This document shows, piece after piece, positions 34,866 to 43,320 of a DNA stretch of 61,350 nt. Source of the stretch: an uncultured Paracoccaceae bacterium (GTDB taxonomy: Bacteria > Pseudomonadota > Alphaproteobacteria > Rhodobacterales > Rhodobacteraceae). The position numbers and the translations under genes are program-made. The notes under the pieces are model-generated. The model worked only from the letters and a program-made list of their open reading frames with translations, made no database searches and had not been told where the DNA came from. Positions within the stretch are counted from its first letter, which is position 1. The number at the start of each line of letters is the position of its first letter. The DNA lies in contig CANKVU010000025.1 of assembly GCA_947487205.1 (NCBI GenBank), forward strand, positions 1-61,350, in the 5' to 3' direction.

Positions 34866-36572
34866 ATGCAACCTTCGAACTTCGCTCCGGTCCCGGAGCT
34901 CTACGTGTCCTATGACAGCGCCCAGAAGCTGAAGACCAAGGCCGGCGACCTCGTCAGCCACGACCTGACCCCGCGACAGGTCTGCGACCTGGAATTGCTG
35001 ATGAACGGCGCCTTCGCGCCGCTCAAGGGGTTCCTCGGCCACGCCGATTACGACAGCGTGGTCGAGACGATGCGCCTGGCGGACGGAACGCTTTGGCCGA
35101 TGCCGATCACGCTCGATGTCTCCGAGGCCTTCGCCGCGAAGATCGAGGAAGGCCAGGACATCGCGCTGCGCGATGCGGAGGGCGTGATCCTCGCCACGAT
35201 GACCGTCACCGACAAGTGGAGCCCCGACAAGGCGCGCGAGGCCGAGAAGGTGTTCGGCGCCGACGACGACGCGCATCCGGCGGTCAACTATCTCCACAAC
35301 CAGGCCGGCGCGGTCTATCTCGGCGGCCCGGTGGTCGGCATCCAGCAGCCCGTCCATTACGACTTCAAGGCCCGGCGGGACACGCCGAACGAGCTGCGCG
35401 CCTATTTCCGCAAGATGGGGTGGCGCCGCGTCGTCGCGTTCCAGACCCGCAATCCGCTCCACCGCGCGCACCAGGAACTGACCTTCCGCGCCGCCAAGGA
35501 GGCGCAGGCGAACCTGCTGATCCATCCCGTCGTCGGCATGACGAAGCCCGGGGACGTGGATCATTTCACCCGCGTGCGCTGCTACGAGGCGGTGCTCGAC
35601 AAGTATCCGGCGGCCACGACGCACATGTCGCTGCTGCCGCTGGCCATGCGGATGGGCGGCCCGCGCGAGGCGGTGTGGCACGGGCTGATCCGGAAGAATT
35701 ACGGCGTGACGCACTTCATCGTGGGACGCGACCATGCCGGACCCGGCAAGAACAGCCAGGGCGAGGATTTCTACGGCCCCTACGACGCCCAGGAGCTGTT
35801 CCTGCAGCACCAGGAGGAGATGGGCATCCAGATGATGCCCTTCAAACACATGGTCTACGTGCAGGAACGGGCGCAATACGAGCCCGCCGACGAGATCGAG
35901 GAGGGCGTCACCGTCCTCAACATCTCCGGCACCGAGCTGCGCCGCCGCCTGCAGGAGGGGCTCGAGATCCCCGACTGGTTCTCCTTCCCCGAGGTGGTCA
36001 AGGAACTGCGCCGCACCCGTCCGCCGCGCGCGCGGCAGGGCTTCACCGTCTTCCTCACGGGGCTGTCCGGGTCGGGCAAGTCCACCATCGCCAACGCGCT
36101 GATGGTCAAGCTGATGGAGATGGGCGGCCGCCCCGTCACGCTGCTCGACGGCGACATCGTGCGCAAGAACCTGTCCTCCGAGCTCGGCTTCTCCAAGGAG
36201 CACCGCGACCTCAACATCCGCCGCATCGGCTATGTCGCGAGCGAGATCACCAAGAACGGCGGCATCGCCATCTGCGCCCCGATCGCGCCCTACGCCACCA
36301 CCCGGCGCGCCGTGCGCGAGGAGATCGAGAGCTACGGCGCCTTCTGCGAGGTCCATGTCGCCACCCCGCTCGAGGAATGCGAGGCCCGCGACCGCAAGGG
36401 GCTCTACAAGCTGGCGCGCGAGGGCAAGATCAAGGAGTTCACCGGCATCTCGGACCCCTATGACGAGCCGAAGAACCCCGAGATCCGGATCGACACCACC
36501 AATGTCGACGTGGACAATTGCGCCCACCAGGTGCTCCTGAAGCTCGAGAGCATGGGCCTGATCGCCGGCTGA
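34866..36572 (+). CDS. Bifunctional sulfate adenylyltransferase / APS kinase
   Basis: A 568-residue fusion that makes APS and then PAPS. The sulfurylase part (about 1-390) has QTRNPLHRAH at 193-202 and GRDHAGPG at 287-294, the two nucleotide-contact motifs. The APS kinase part has Walker A GLSGSGKST at 399-407, DGD at 428-430 and the lid area DRKGLYKLAREGKI. This Sat-CysC order is usual in Rhodobacterales and differs from the CysD/CysN GTPase system. The ATG at 34866 has no strong ribosome site nearby. Confidence 0.95.
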   Translation: MQPSNFAPVPELYVSYDSAQKLKTKAGDLVSHDLTPRQVCDLELLMNGAFAPLKGFLGHADYDSVVETMRLADGTLWPMPITLDVSEAFAAKIEEGQDIALRDAEGVILATMTVTDKWSPDKAREAEKVFGADDDAHPAVNYLHNQAGAVYLGGPVVGIQQPVHYDFKARRDTPNELRAYFRKMGWRRVVAFQTRNPLHRAHQELTFRAAKEAQANLLIHPVVGMTKPGDVDHFTRVRCYEAVLDKYPAATTHMSLLPLAMRMGGPREAVWHGLIRKNYGVTHFIVGRDHAGPGKNSQGEDFYGPYDAQELFLQHQEEMGIQMMPFKHMVYVQERAQYEPADEIEEGVTVLNISGTELRRRLQEGLEIPDWFSFPEVVKELRRTRPPRARQGFTVFLTGLSGSGKSTIANALMVKLMEMGGRPVTLLDGDIVRKNLSSELGFSKEHRDLNIRRIGYVASEITKNGGIAICAPIAPYATTRRAVREEIESYGAFCEVHVATPLEECEARDRKGLYKLAREGKIKEFTGISDPYDEPKNPEIRIDTTNVDVDNCAHQVLLKLESMGLIAG

Positions 36573-36613
36573 TCCGGCTGGCACCGGCGCCCCGGAGGCG
36601 CTAGGGATCCGCC

Positions 36614-37273
36614 ATGATCGAATGGCGGATCTCCGATACCCCCGTGCCCTACGAGGCGGCCGTTGCCGAGATGGAGGCCCGCGCTGCCGCGATCCGCGCC
36701 GGGCAGGAAGGGGAGCTGGTGTGGCTCCTCGAACATCCCCCCCTCTACACCGCCGGCACGTCGGCGCGGGCCGCGGACCTGCTGGAGCCCGACCGGTTCC
36801 CGGTCCACCCCACGCGCCGCGGCGGGCAATACACCTATCACGGACCGGGGCAGCGCGTGGTCTATGTCTGCCTCGACGTGGGCGCGCGCGGCAAGGACAT
36901 CCGCCGCTTCGTCGGACAGCTCGAATCCTGGGTGATCGCGACGCTCGACCGCTTCAACGTGCGCGGCGAGATCCGGCCCGGCCGGGTCGGTGTCTGGGTC
37001 GCCCGCCCCGACCTGCCCCGCGCCCCCGGCGGCGCGGTGCGCGAGGACAAGGTCGCCGCCATCGGCGTGCGGCTGCAGCGCTGGGTGTCGATGCACGGCA
37101 TCTCCATCAACGTGGAGCCGGACCTGTCGCATTTCGCCGGGATCGTGCCCTGCGGCATCACCGAGCACGGGGTGACGAGCCTCGTGGATCTGGGTCTGCC
37201 GGTCACCATGGACGACGTGGACGTGGCCCTGCGGCAGACATTCGACGCGGTCTTCGGGCCCGACGCCCCGTGA
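36614..37273 (+). CDS. lipB: Octanoyl-[acyl-carrier-protein] transferase
   Basis: A 219-residue enzyme that moves octanoyl from ACP to lipoyl domains, the first step of lipoate synthesis. Motifs: [13 protein letters not shown] at 68-80, the active-site Lys146 in [19 protein letters not shown] and the acyl-thioester Cys180 in [12 protein letters not shown]. Length is standard. It is preceded by a 41-base gap after sat/cysC, containing a small GC hairpin, and is convergent with tadA. Confidence 0.95.
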   Translation: MIEWRISDTPVPYEAAVAEMEARAAAIRAGQEGELVWLLEHPPLYTAGTSARAADLLEPDRFPVHPTRRGGQYTYHGPGQRVVYVCLDVGARGKDIRRFVGQLESWVIATLDRFNVRGEIRPGRVGVWVARPDLPRAPGGAVREDKVAAIGVRLQRWVSMHGISINVEPDLSHFAGIVPCGITEHGVTSLVDLGLPVTMDDVDVALRQTFDAVFGPDAP

Positions 37274-37283
37274 TGACGCTGCC

Positions 37284-37736
37284 CTAGCGGCGCGCGGCGA
37301 AGAAATCCCGCAGGAGCGCCGCCGCCGCGTCCTCGGCGATCCCGTCATAGATCTGCGGCGCGTGGTGCGATTGCGGATGCGAGAAGACCCGCGCGCCATG
37401 CGCCACGCCGCCCGATTTCGGGTCCGCCGCCCCGTAATAGAGCCGCGCGATCCGCGCCGCGGCGATTACGCCCGCGCAGGCCGCGCAGGGCTCCAGCGTG
37501 ACGTAGAGGTCCGCGCCCGGCAGGCGGTCGGACCCCGTGGCCGCGCAGGCCGCCCGGATCGCCTGGACCTCGGCATGGGCCGAGGGGTCGCACGCGGCCC
37601 GCGTCTCGTTGCCCGCCCGGCCCAGCACCGCGCCGTCGCGCACCACCACGCAGCCCACCGGCACCTCGCCCCGGGCCCCGGCGGCCCGGGCCTCGGCCAA
37701 AGCGAGGTCCATGAAGGAACGGAACGGGCTTTGCAT
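37284..37736 (-). CDS. tadA: tRNA-specific adenosine deaminase TadA
   Basis: A 150-residue cytidine-deaminase-fold enzyme that converts the wobble A34 of tRNA-Arg(ACG) to inosine. Zinc and catalytic residues are His54 and Glu56 in SAHAEVQAI, with Cys84 and Cys87 in LEPCAACAGV. The common PCPMC motif is PCAAC here, still with both Cys. The start is 30 bases from the pseudouridine-synthase start on the opposite strand, so both share a very short promoter zone. Confidence 0.9.
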   Translation of the reverse strand: MQSPFRSFMDLALAEARAAGARGEVPVGCVVVRDGAVLGRAGNETRAACDPSAHAEVQAIRAACAATGSDRLPGADLYVTLEPCAACAGVIAAARIARLYYGAADPKSGGVAHGARVFSHPQSHHAPQIYDGIAEDAAAALLRDFFAARR

Positions 37737-37765
37737 GGCCCTTCCCTGCCCCTATGAGGGCTGGC

Positions 37766-38557
37766 ATGGCAAGTCCCACTCCAGAGGGCGACCGCATCGC
37801 CAAGGTGATCGCCCGCGCCGGACGCGCGTCGCGGCGCGAGGCCGAGCGGCTGATCGCCGAGGGGCGCGTGCGCGTGAACGGCGCCCCGATCGACAGCCCG
37901 GCGCTGAACGTCACCGGCGCCGACCGGATCGAGGTCGACGGCGCCCCGCTCGGCCCGCCCGATACGGCCCGGATGTGGCTTTACCACAAGCCCGCGGGGC
38001 TCGTGACCACGGCCAAGGACGAGAAGGGCCGGCCCACCGTGTTCGACAACCTGCCCGAGGGCATGCCGCGCGTGGTCTCGGTCGGCCGGCTCGACATCAA
38101 TTCCGAGGGCCTGCTGCTGCTGACCAACGACGGCGAGATCAAGCGCCGCCTGGAGCTTCCCGCGACCGGCTGGCTGCGGAAGTACCGCGCGCGGATCATG
38201 GGGGTGCCGTCCGATGGCGACCTGGAACCGCTGCGCCGCGGGATCGAGGTCGAGGGCCAGCGGTTCCGCCCCATGGAGGTCAGCCTCGACCGGCAGCAGG
38301 GATCGAACGCCTGGCTGACGATCGGCCTGCGGGAGGGCAAGAACCGCGAGATCCGCCGGGCGCTGGAGAAGGTGGGCTTCCCCGTCAACCGCCTGATCCG
38401 GATCTCGTTCGGCCCGTTCCGCCTGGGCGATCTGGCCGCCGGCACGGTCGAGGAGGTCAAGCCGCGCGTCGTGCGCGACCAGCTCGGCCTGCCGAGCGAG
38501 GGCTTCGCCGAGAAGAAGCGTGCCCCGCGGCGCACGGTCCGGCGCCGTCCCCGCTGA
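37766..38557 (+). CDS. RluB/RsuA-family rRNA pseudouridine synthase
   Basis: A 263-residue enzyme. The S4 RNA-binding domain spans about 10-55 (IAKVIARAGRASRREAERLI). The catalytic Asp110 lies in VSVGRLDINSEGLLLLTNDG. LREGKNREIRRALEKVG is the conserved helix after it. The basic tail is common in RluB. The ATG at 37766 follows a GAGGG site. An alternative ATG lies four codons upstream at 37754. It probably modifies 23S rRNA. Confidence 0.92.
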   Translation: MASPTPEGDRIAKVIARAGRASRREAERLIAEGRVRVNGAPIDSPALNVTGADRIEVDGAPLGPPDTARMWLYHKPAGLVTTAKDEKGRPTVFDNLPEGMPRVVSVGRLDINSEGLLLLTNDGEIKRRLELPATGWLRKYRARIMGVPSDGDLEPLRRGIEVEGQRFRPMEVSLDRQQGSNAWLTIGLREGKNREIRRALEKVGFPVNRLIRISFGPFRLGDLAAGTVEEVKPRVVRDQLGLPSEGFAEKKRAPRRTVRRRPR

Positions 38558-38618
38558 GATGTCTGGCACGCACCGCCCTTCGCCCTTATATTTCTAAGCG
38601 ACCCGATATAGCCCCGCC

Positions 38619-38822
38619 ATGCCGCGCCTGCTTCTCGCCACCCTGGTCCTCGCCCTCGCGGCATGGCTTCTCGCCGCCGGAGTGGAGCGTTTGGCGCGGA
38701 CCCTTTCGACCGTCCGAGGCGGACCGCGCCTGGCCGCCCTGGGAGCCACGCCGATGCAACGCCTGTCCTTCGTCCTCCTCGTCGCCCTGATCTTCTACGC
38801 CGCGATCTGGGGGGCTGGCTGA
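38619..38822 (+). CDS. Small two-helix membrane protein
   Basis: The 67-residue protein has hydrophobic helices at about 3-22 and 48-65 joined by a polar loop (RTLSTVRGGPRL). Its stop overlaps the ATG of the XpaC-like gene (TGATG), making it the probable first gene of the XpaC-TelA-DUF2927 operon. I know no named family, and its consistent coupling is the main support that it is real. Confidence 0.6.
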   Translation: MPRLLLATLVLALAAWLLAAGVERLARTLSTVRGGPRLAALGATPMQRLSFVLLVALIFYAAIWGAG

Positions 38823-39661
38823 TGCCCGACGCCGCGAGCGGCTGGTCGGCGCGCCGGCCGATCCGGGCGGGGGCGCGGACGAACGCGCTCTACGTGGCGC
38901 CGATCCCGCTCCTCTTTACCGGATGGGGCGGGGGGCCGGCGGGGCTGGCGCTAGACCTTGCCGCCTTCTTCGTGCTGATGGCCGCCGCCCATTCCACCCG
39001 CGAGGGGATCCGGGCCGAGATGGCCTACGAGGCGCGGGCCGTCGCACGGCGTCCCGCCTTGCCGCGCAAGTTGCTCGGCGCGGTGCTGACCGGGGCGGGG
39101 CTGGCGCTGGCCGGGCTGCCTGCGATCGGCGGGGCGATCGCGCTGGCGGGCCTGGGCGTCGCGCTCCATGTCGGGGCCTTCGGCATCGACCCCTTGCGAA
39201 ACAAGCGCCCCGACGGGGCCGAAGCCTGGCAATCCGACCGCGCCGCGGAGGCCATCGATGCGGCCGAGGCGCACCTGGCGGCGATGCGCGACCACATCGC
39301 CCGCACCGGCGACCGCCCCCTGACGACGCGGGTGGAGGCGTTCGCCGATACCGCCCGCGGGCTGTTCCGGACCGTGGAACGCGACCCCCGCGACCTGCCG
39401 CAGGCGCGCGCCTGGCTCGGCGTCTACCTGCTGGGGGCGCGCGACGCGGCGGCGAAGTACGCCGACCTCGCGGCGAACCGGGCGGGCCCCGCGGCGCGCG
39501 CCGAATTCGTCGCCCTGCTCGACGATCTGGAACAGGGCTTCGCCCGCCGGACGGAGGCGATGCTCCTCGACGACCGGTCCGACCTCGACGTGGAGATCGA
39601 GGTGCTGCGCGACAGGTTGCGCCGGGACGACCTGGCCCCCGCGGCGAGAGACGAGGTATAG
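38822..39661 (+). CDS. XpaC-like membrane protein (5-bromo-4-chloroindolyl phosphate hydrolysis family)
   Basis: A 279-residue protein with two or three N-terminal membrane segments (about 25-65 and 90-120) and a long cytoplasmic helical domain rich in Ala, Arg and Asp with regularly spaced DIxxAEAHL-like turns. The layout fits the XpaC family, which in Bacillus lies with the TelA-like yceH genes. The actual role is unknown. It lies directly before the TelA-like gene, whose TTG start is four bases after this stop. Confidence 0.7.
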   Translation: MPDAASGWSARRPIRAGARTNALYVAPIPLLFTGWGGGPAGLALDLAAFFVLMAAAHSTREGIRAEMAYEARAVARRPALPRKLLGAVLTGAGLALAGLPAIGGAIALAGLGVALHVGAFGIDPLRNKRPDGAEAWQSDRAAEAIDAAEAHLAAMRDHIARTGDRPLTTRVEAFADTARGLFRTVERDPRDLPQARAWLGVYLLGARDAAAKYADLAANRAGPAARAEFVALLDDLEQGFARRTEAMLLDDRSDLDVEIEVLRDRLRRDDLAPAARDEV

Positions 39662-39664
39662 ACA

Positions 39665-40798
39665 TTGGCCGACAAGACGACGCGCGCCCCCCTTCCCGGC
39701 ACCCTGGACGAGACGCCGGCGCCCGACAGAGCCGCCGGCGTTCCGGATTACGCGACGGCGCCGGCCGAGACGCGGGCCGCCATCGACGACCGCATCGCGC
39801 GCATCGACATGGCCGATTCGGGCTCCATCCTGCGGTTCGGCTCCACCGCGCAGGAGGAATTGCAGCGGATCAGCCAGTCGATGCTGGCCGACGTGCGCAA
39901 CAAGGAGATCGGTCCGGCCGGCGATTCGCTGCGCGACATGGTCTCGGCGCTGCGCGGCTTCTCGGCGGCGGAACTCGACATCCGGCGCAAGCGGTCGTTC
40001 GTCGACCGGCTGCTGCGGCGGGCCACGCCGGTGTCGCGCTTCCTGGCGAAGTACGAGGACGTGCAGGCGCAGATCGACGCCATCGCCGGCGACCTCCTGG
40101 CCCACGAGCACAAGCTGATGAAGGACATCAAGGCGCTCGACCAGCTCTACGACAAGACGCTCGCCTTCCATGACGAACTCGTCCTCTACATCGCCGCCGG
40201 GACCGAGATGCTGCGCCGGATCGACGAGACGGAAATCCCCGTCCGCGAGCGGGCCGAGGGCGATGTCGTCGCCGCGCAGGAGCTGCGCGATTTGCGCGCC
40301 GCCCGAGACGACCTGGAACGGCGGGTCCACGACCTGAGATTGACGCGCCAGGTGACGATGCAGTCGCTCCCCTCGATCCGGCTGGTGCAGGAGAACGACA
40401 AGGCGCTGGTGACGAAGATCGATTCGACCCTGGTGAACACCGTTCCCCTGTGGGAGACGCAGCTGGCCCAGGCGATGACCATCCAGCGCTCGCAGGAGGC
40501 CGCCGACGCCGTCCGCGACGCCTCGGACCTCACCAACGAGCTTCTGGGCGCCAATGCGCGCAACCTGCGCGAGGCCAACGCCAAGATCCGCACCGAGGTG
40601 GAGCGGGGCGTCTTCGACATCGAGGCGGTGCGCGCCGCCAACGAGGATCTGATCGCCACGATCGAGGACAGCCTGTCCATCGCCGAGGAGGGCAAGGCGG
40701 CCCGCGCCGAGGCGGAGGCCGATCTCGGCCGGATGGAGACCGACCTGCGCGACGCGCTCGCCGATGCGCGGTCGCGGTCCGGAAAGCGGCCGCGCTGA
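39665..40798 (+). CDS. TelA-family toxic anion resistance protein
   Basis: A 377-residue, largely alpha-helical cytoplasmic protein starting with TTG. Family regions are SILRFGSTAQEELQRISQSM near 55-73, LRGFSAAELDI, FLAKYEDVQAQID and TLVNTVPLWETQLAQAM near 260. TelA was named for tellurite resistance, and relatives are associated with envelope stress and cell-wall drugs. It probably works with the XpaC-like protein at the membrane. Its stop is one base away from the next start. Confidence 0.88.
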   Translation: MADKTTRAPLPGTLDETPAPDRAAGVPDYATAPAETRAAIDDRIARIDMADSGSILRFGSTAQEELQRISQSMLADVRNKEIGPAGDSLRDMVSALRGFSAAELDIRRKRSFVDRLLRRATPVSRFLAKYEDVQAQIDAIAGDLLAHEHKLMKDIKALDQLYDKTLAFHDELVLYIAAGTEMLRRIDETEIPVRERAEGDVVAAQELRDLRAARDDLERRVHDLRLTRQVTMQSLPSIRLVQENDKALVTKIDSTLVNTVPLWETQLAQAMTIQRSQEAADAVRDASDLTNELLGANARNLREANAKIRTEVERGVFDIEAVRAANEDLIATIEDSLSIAEEGKAARAEAEADLGRMETDLRDALADARSRSGKRPR

Positions 40799-40799
40799 C

Positions 40800-41744
40800 A
40801 TGCGGGCGGTGCTTCTGACCCTGGCGCTTCTGGCCGCGGCGGGCTGCGCCCGGCTGGGGCCGGTCGATCCCGTTCCCCGTCCGCCGGAGCGACCCGAGCG
40901 ACGGACGGCCCCCGACCCCGCCCCCTCAGCAATGCCCGGCATCTCGAGCCGCGAACTGGCGGCCTATTACCGCGACATCGAGAAGAGCTTCCTGCTCCGG
41001 GGGCTCTTGCGCCGGGACGGGGGCGGGCCGGACACACCGTTCGACGCCGACCGCCTGGCCCGGACCTTCCTCGAACTCGCCTTCTACGAGGAATACGCGC
41101 CGGAGGCCGGCATCACCCTCGCCCGGCAGACCGAAAGCCAGCTTCATCGCTGGGAACGGCCGGTGCGGATCGAGCCGCGCTTCGGCGCCTCGGTCGCCCC
41201 GGCGGTCCGGTCCCGCGACCAGGCCGAGATCGCCGCCTTCGCCGGGCGGCTGTCGCGGGCGGCGCAGCACCCGATCTCGACCGTGGATGCCGACGGCAAC
41301 TTCGTCGTCTACATCGTGGCCGAGGCCGAGCGGCAGGCCCTGGGGCCCGAGATCCGCGCCCTCGTCCCCGGCATCTCGGACCGGGCGCTGCAATCCGTCC
41401 TGGACCTGCCGCGCTCGACCTATTGCGTGGTCTTCGCGCTCGACCAGGGCGATACGGGCCGCTACGCGCGCGCCGTGGCCCTGATCCGGGCCGAGCATCC
41501 CGACCTGCTGCGGCAGAGCTGCTTTCACGAAGAGATCGCGCAGGGCCTCGGGATCGCCAACGATTCCCCCCGCGCGCGGCCGTCGATCTTCAACGACGAC
41601 GAGGAATTCGCGCTGCTGACCGACATGGACGAGTACCTTCTGAACATCCTCTACGATCCCCGCCTGCGGCCCGGCATGTCCGAGGCCGAGGCCCGCCCGA
41701 TCGTCCACACCATCGCCCGCGAATTGCTGCCCGGCGAGGTCTGA
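40800..41744 (+). CDS. DUF2927 lipoprotein
   Basis: A 314-residue lipoprotein. The lipobox is LLAAAGC with the modified Cys at about residue 16. The DUF2927 core occupies about 60-300, with ARTFLELAFYEEY, HPISTVDADGNFVVYIV and a C-terminal FNDDEEFALLTDMDEYLLNI then LYDPRLRPGM. It looks protease-like in overall size but no catalytic set is evident. The gene adjoins XpaC- and TelA-like genes, a trio that recurs in this order, suggesting an envelope complex. Confidence 0.8.
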   Translation: MRAVLLTLALLAAAGCARLGPVDPVPRPPERPERRTAPDPAPSAMPGISSRELAAYYRDIEKSFLLRGLLRRDGGGPDTPFDADRLARTFLELAFYEEYAPEAGITLARQTESQLHRWERPVRIEPRFGASVAPAVRSRDQAEIAAFAGRLSRAAQHPISTVDADGNFVVYIVAEAERQALGPEIRALVPGISDRALQSVLDLPRSTYCVVFALDQGDTGRYARAVALIRAEHPDLLRQSCFHEEIAQGLGIANDSPRARPSIFNDDEEFALLTDMDEYLLNILYDPRLRPGMSEAEARPIVHTIARELLPGEV

Positions 41745-41815
41745 CGGGGCGGGCGGTTGCGCGCGCGGGGGCCGCGGATTATCCCGGTTCCCGACATGGG
41801 CGGAGGAGGACGGAC

Positions 41816-42736
41816 ATGATCCTGTGCAGCGGCGAGGCCCTGATCGACATGCTGCCGCGGGAAACCGCCGAAGGCGCGCCCGCCTTCGCGCCCCATGTGG
41901 GCGGCGCGGTGCTGAACACCGCTGTGGCGCTGGCCCGGCTCGGCACCCGAACCGCCTTCTTCTCCGGCCTCTCGACCGACATCTTCGGCGACCGGATCGC
42001 CCGCGCGCTCGGCACCGACGGCATCGATATCTCGCTCGCCCATCGCTCCGACCGTCCGACGACGCTGGCCTTCGTGACGCTCGACGGCGGCCAGGCCCGC
42101 TATGCCTTCTACGACGAGAACACCGCCGGCCGCATGCTCTCCGAGGCCGACCTGCCGCGGCAGGTCACGGCGCGGGCCTGCTTCTTCGGCGGCATCTCCC
42201 TCGCCGTCGAACCGTGCGCCGACACCTACGACGCGCTGTCGGCCCGGCTTGCCCCCGACATGCCGATGATGCTCGACCCCAACGTGCGCCCGGATTTCGT
42301 TTCCGACCCGGCGGCGTACAGGGCGCGGATCTGGCGCATGATCGAGCGCGCCGACATCGTGAAGGTCTCCGACGAGGACCTGTCCTGGCTGATGGAGGAC
42401 GGCCCGTTGGAGGACCGGGCGCGGGCGATCCTCGATCGCGGGCCGGCGCTGGTCTGCCTGACCCGGGGGGCGGAAGGCGTCACCGCCTTCGGCGCGGGCG
42501 ATCCGGTCACCGTCGCCTCCCGCAAGGTCGCGGTCGTGGACACGGTGGGCGCGGGCGACACGTTCAATGCCGGTGTCCTGGCCGCGCTGGACGCCGCCGG
42601 GGCGCTGGACAAGGCCGCTCTTCGCCGGCTCGACCGGGAGGTGGTCGAAGCCGCCCTGACGCTCGGCAGCCGCGCCGCCGCCGTGACCGTCTCGCGGGCG
42701 GGGGCGAACCCGCCCACCCGGGCCGAACTCGGTTAA
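41816..42736 (+). CDS. PfkB-family carbohydrate kinase (fructokinase-like)
   Basis: A 306-residue ribokinase-fold sugar kinase. Substrate loop is HVGGAVLNTAVALARLG at 27-43, and the C-terminal PfkB signature is DTVGAGDTFNAGVLAAL with catalytic base Asp248. VSDEDLSWLM and TRGAEGVTAFG are also typical. Fructose is the most common substrate for this subgroup, but no sugar transport or scrK-linked gene lies next to it. It starts 71 bases after the DUF2927 gene and may be a separate unit. Confidence 0.88.
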   Translation: MILCSGEALIDMLPRETAEGAPAFAPHVGGAVLNTAVALARLGTRTAFFSGLSTDIFGDRIARALGTDGIDISLAHRSDRPTTLAFVTLDGGQARYAFYDENTAGRMLSEADLPRQVTARACFFGGISLAVEPCADTYDALSARLAPDMPMMLDPNVRPDFVSDPAAYRARIWRMIERADIVKVSDEDLSWLMEDGPLEDRARAILDRGPALVCLTRGAEGVTAFGAGDPVTVASRKVAVVDTVGAGDTFNAGVLAALDAAGALDKAALRRLDREVVEAALTLGSRAAAVTVSRAGANPPTRAELG

Positions 42737-42756
42737 GGCCGCGGCGCGGCCGGGCC

Positions 42757-43320
42757 CTAGAGTCCCTCGCGCGCGATCTCGGCGGCCAGCGCATCGATCA
42801 GCCGCGCCTTCGCCGCCGCGATCGAGGCGATATCGCCGCCGTCATAGGGCGCCGCCAGGTCGAAGCGGCGCGCGACCTCCCGCGCCTGGCCGTCATTCGA
42901 GGCGACGAAATACTGGCCCGACAGGCGGAAGATCCCGTCCCGCCCCGGCAGGGCCCGCGCGATCCGCACGTCGAGCCGCACATCCGGCCGGTCGTAGAAC
43001 GGCCAGGGTTCGGCCGCGACCCGCGCGCGGGTCTGGGCGGCGAGCGCGAAGGCGAGCCCCTCGGTGAAGCTCCGCCCCGGGTCGTCGGCCCAGAGCAGGT
43101 CGTCGTCGCTCCGCAGCGCGCCGTCCGGACCCTCGTAGAAGATCACCTCCTGCCCCGCATAGAGCGGCAGCGACACGTCGCGCACCTCCACCGACCCGAC
43201 CGAGACCGGAATGCGCGCCCCCGCCGCCCGGCTCGCCGGAAGGTCGTAGCGGAGCGGTTCCCCCCCGCAGGCGGTCAGGAGGGCCGCCGTGGCGGCGAGA
43301 AGCAGGGTACGTGTCATCAT
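42757..43320 (-). CDS. pqiC: PqiC-type membrane integrity lipoprotein (ABC auxiliary, DUF330)
   Basis: A roughly 187-residue outer-membrane lipoprotein. MTRTLLLAATAALLTACG carries the lipobox Cys at about 17-18. RYDLPASR, VEVRDVSLPLYAG and LLWADDPGRSFTE follow the PqiC/YmbA pattern. In E. coli PqiC anchors the PqiB needle at the outer membrane. The start overlaps the pqiB stop. ATG at 43320 or 43317 are equally possible. Confidence 0.88.
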   Translation of the reverse strand: MMTRTLLLAATAALLTACGGEPLRYDLPASRAAGARIPVSVGSVEVRDVSLPLYAGQEVIFYEGPDGALRSDDDLLWADDPGRSFTEGLAFALAAQTRARVAAEPWPFYDRPDVRLDVRIARALPGRDGIFRLSGQYFVASNDGQAREVARRFDLAAPYDGGDIASIAAAKARLIDALAAEIAREGL

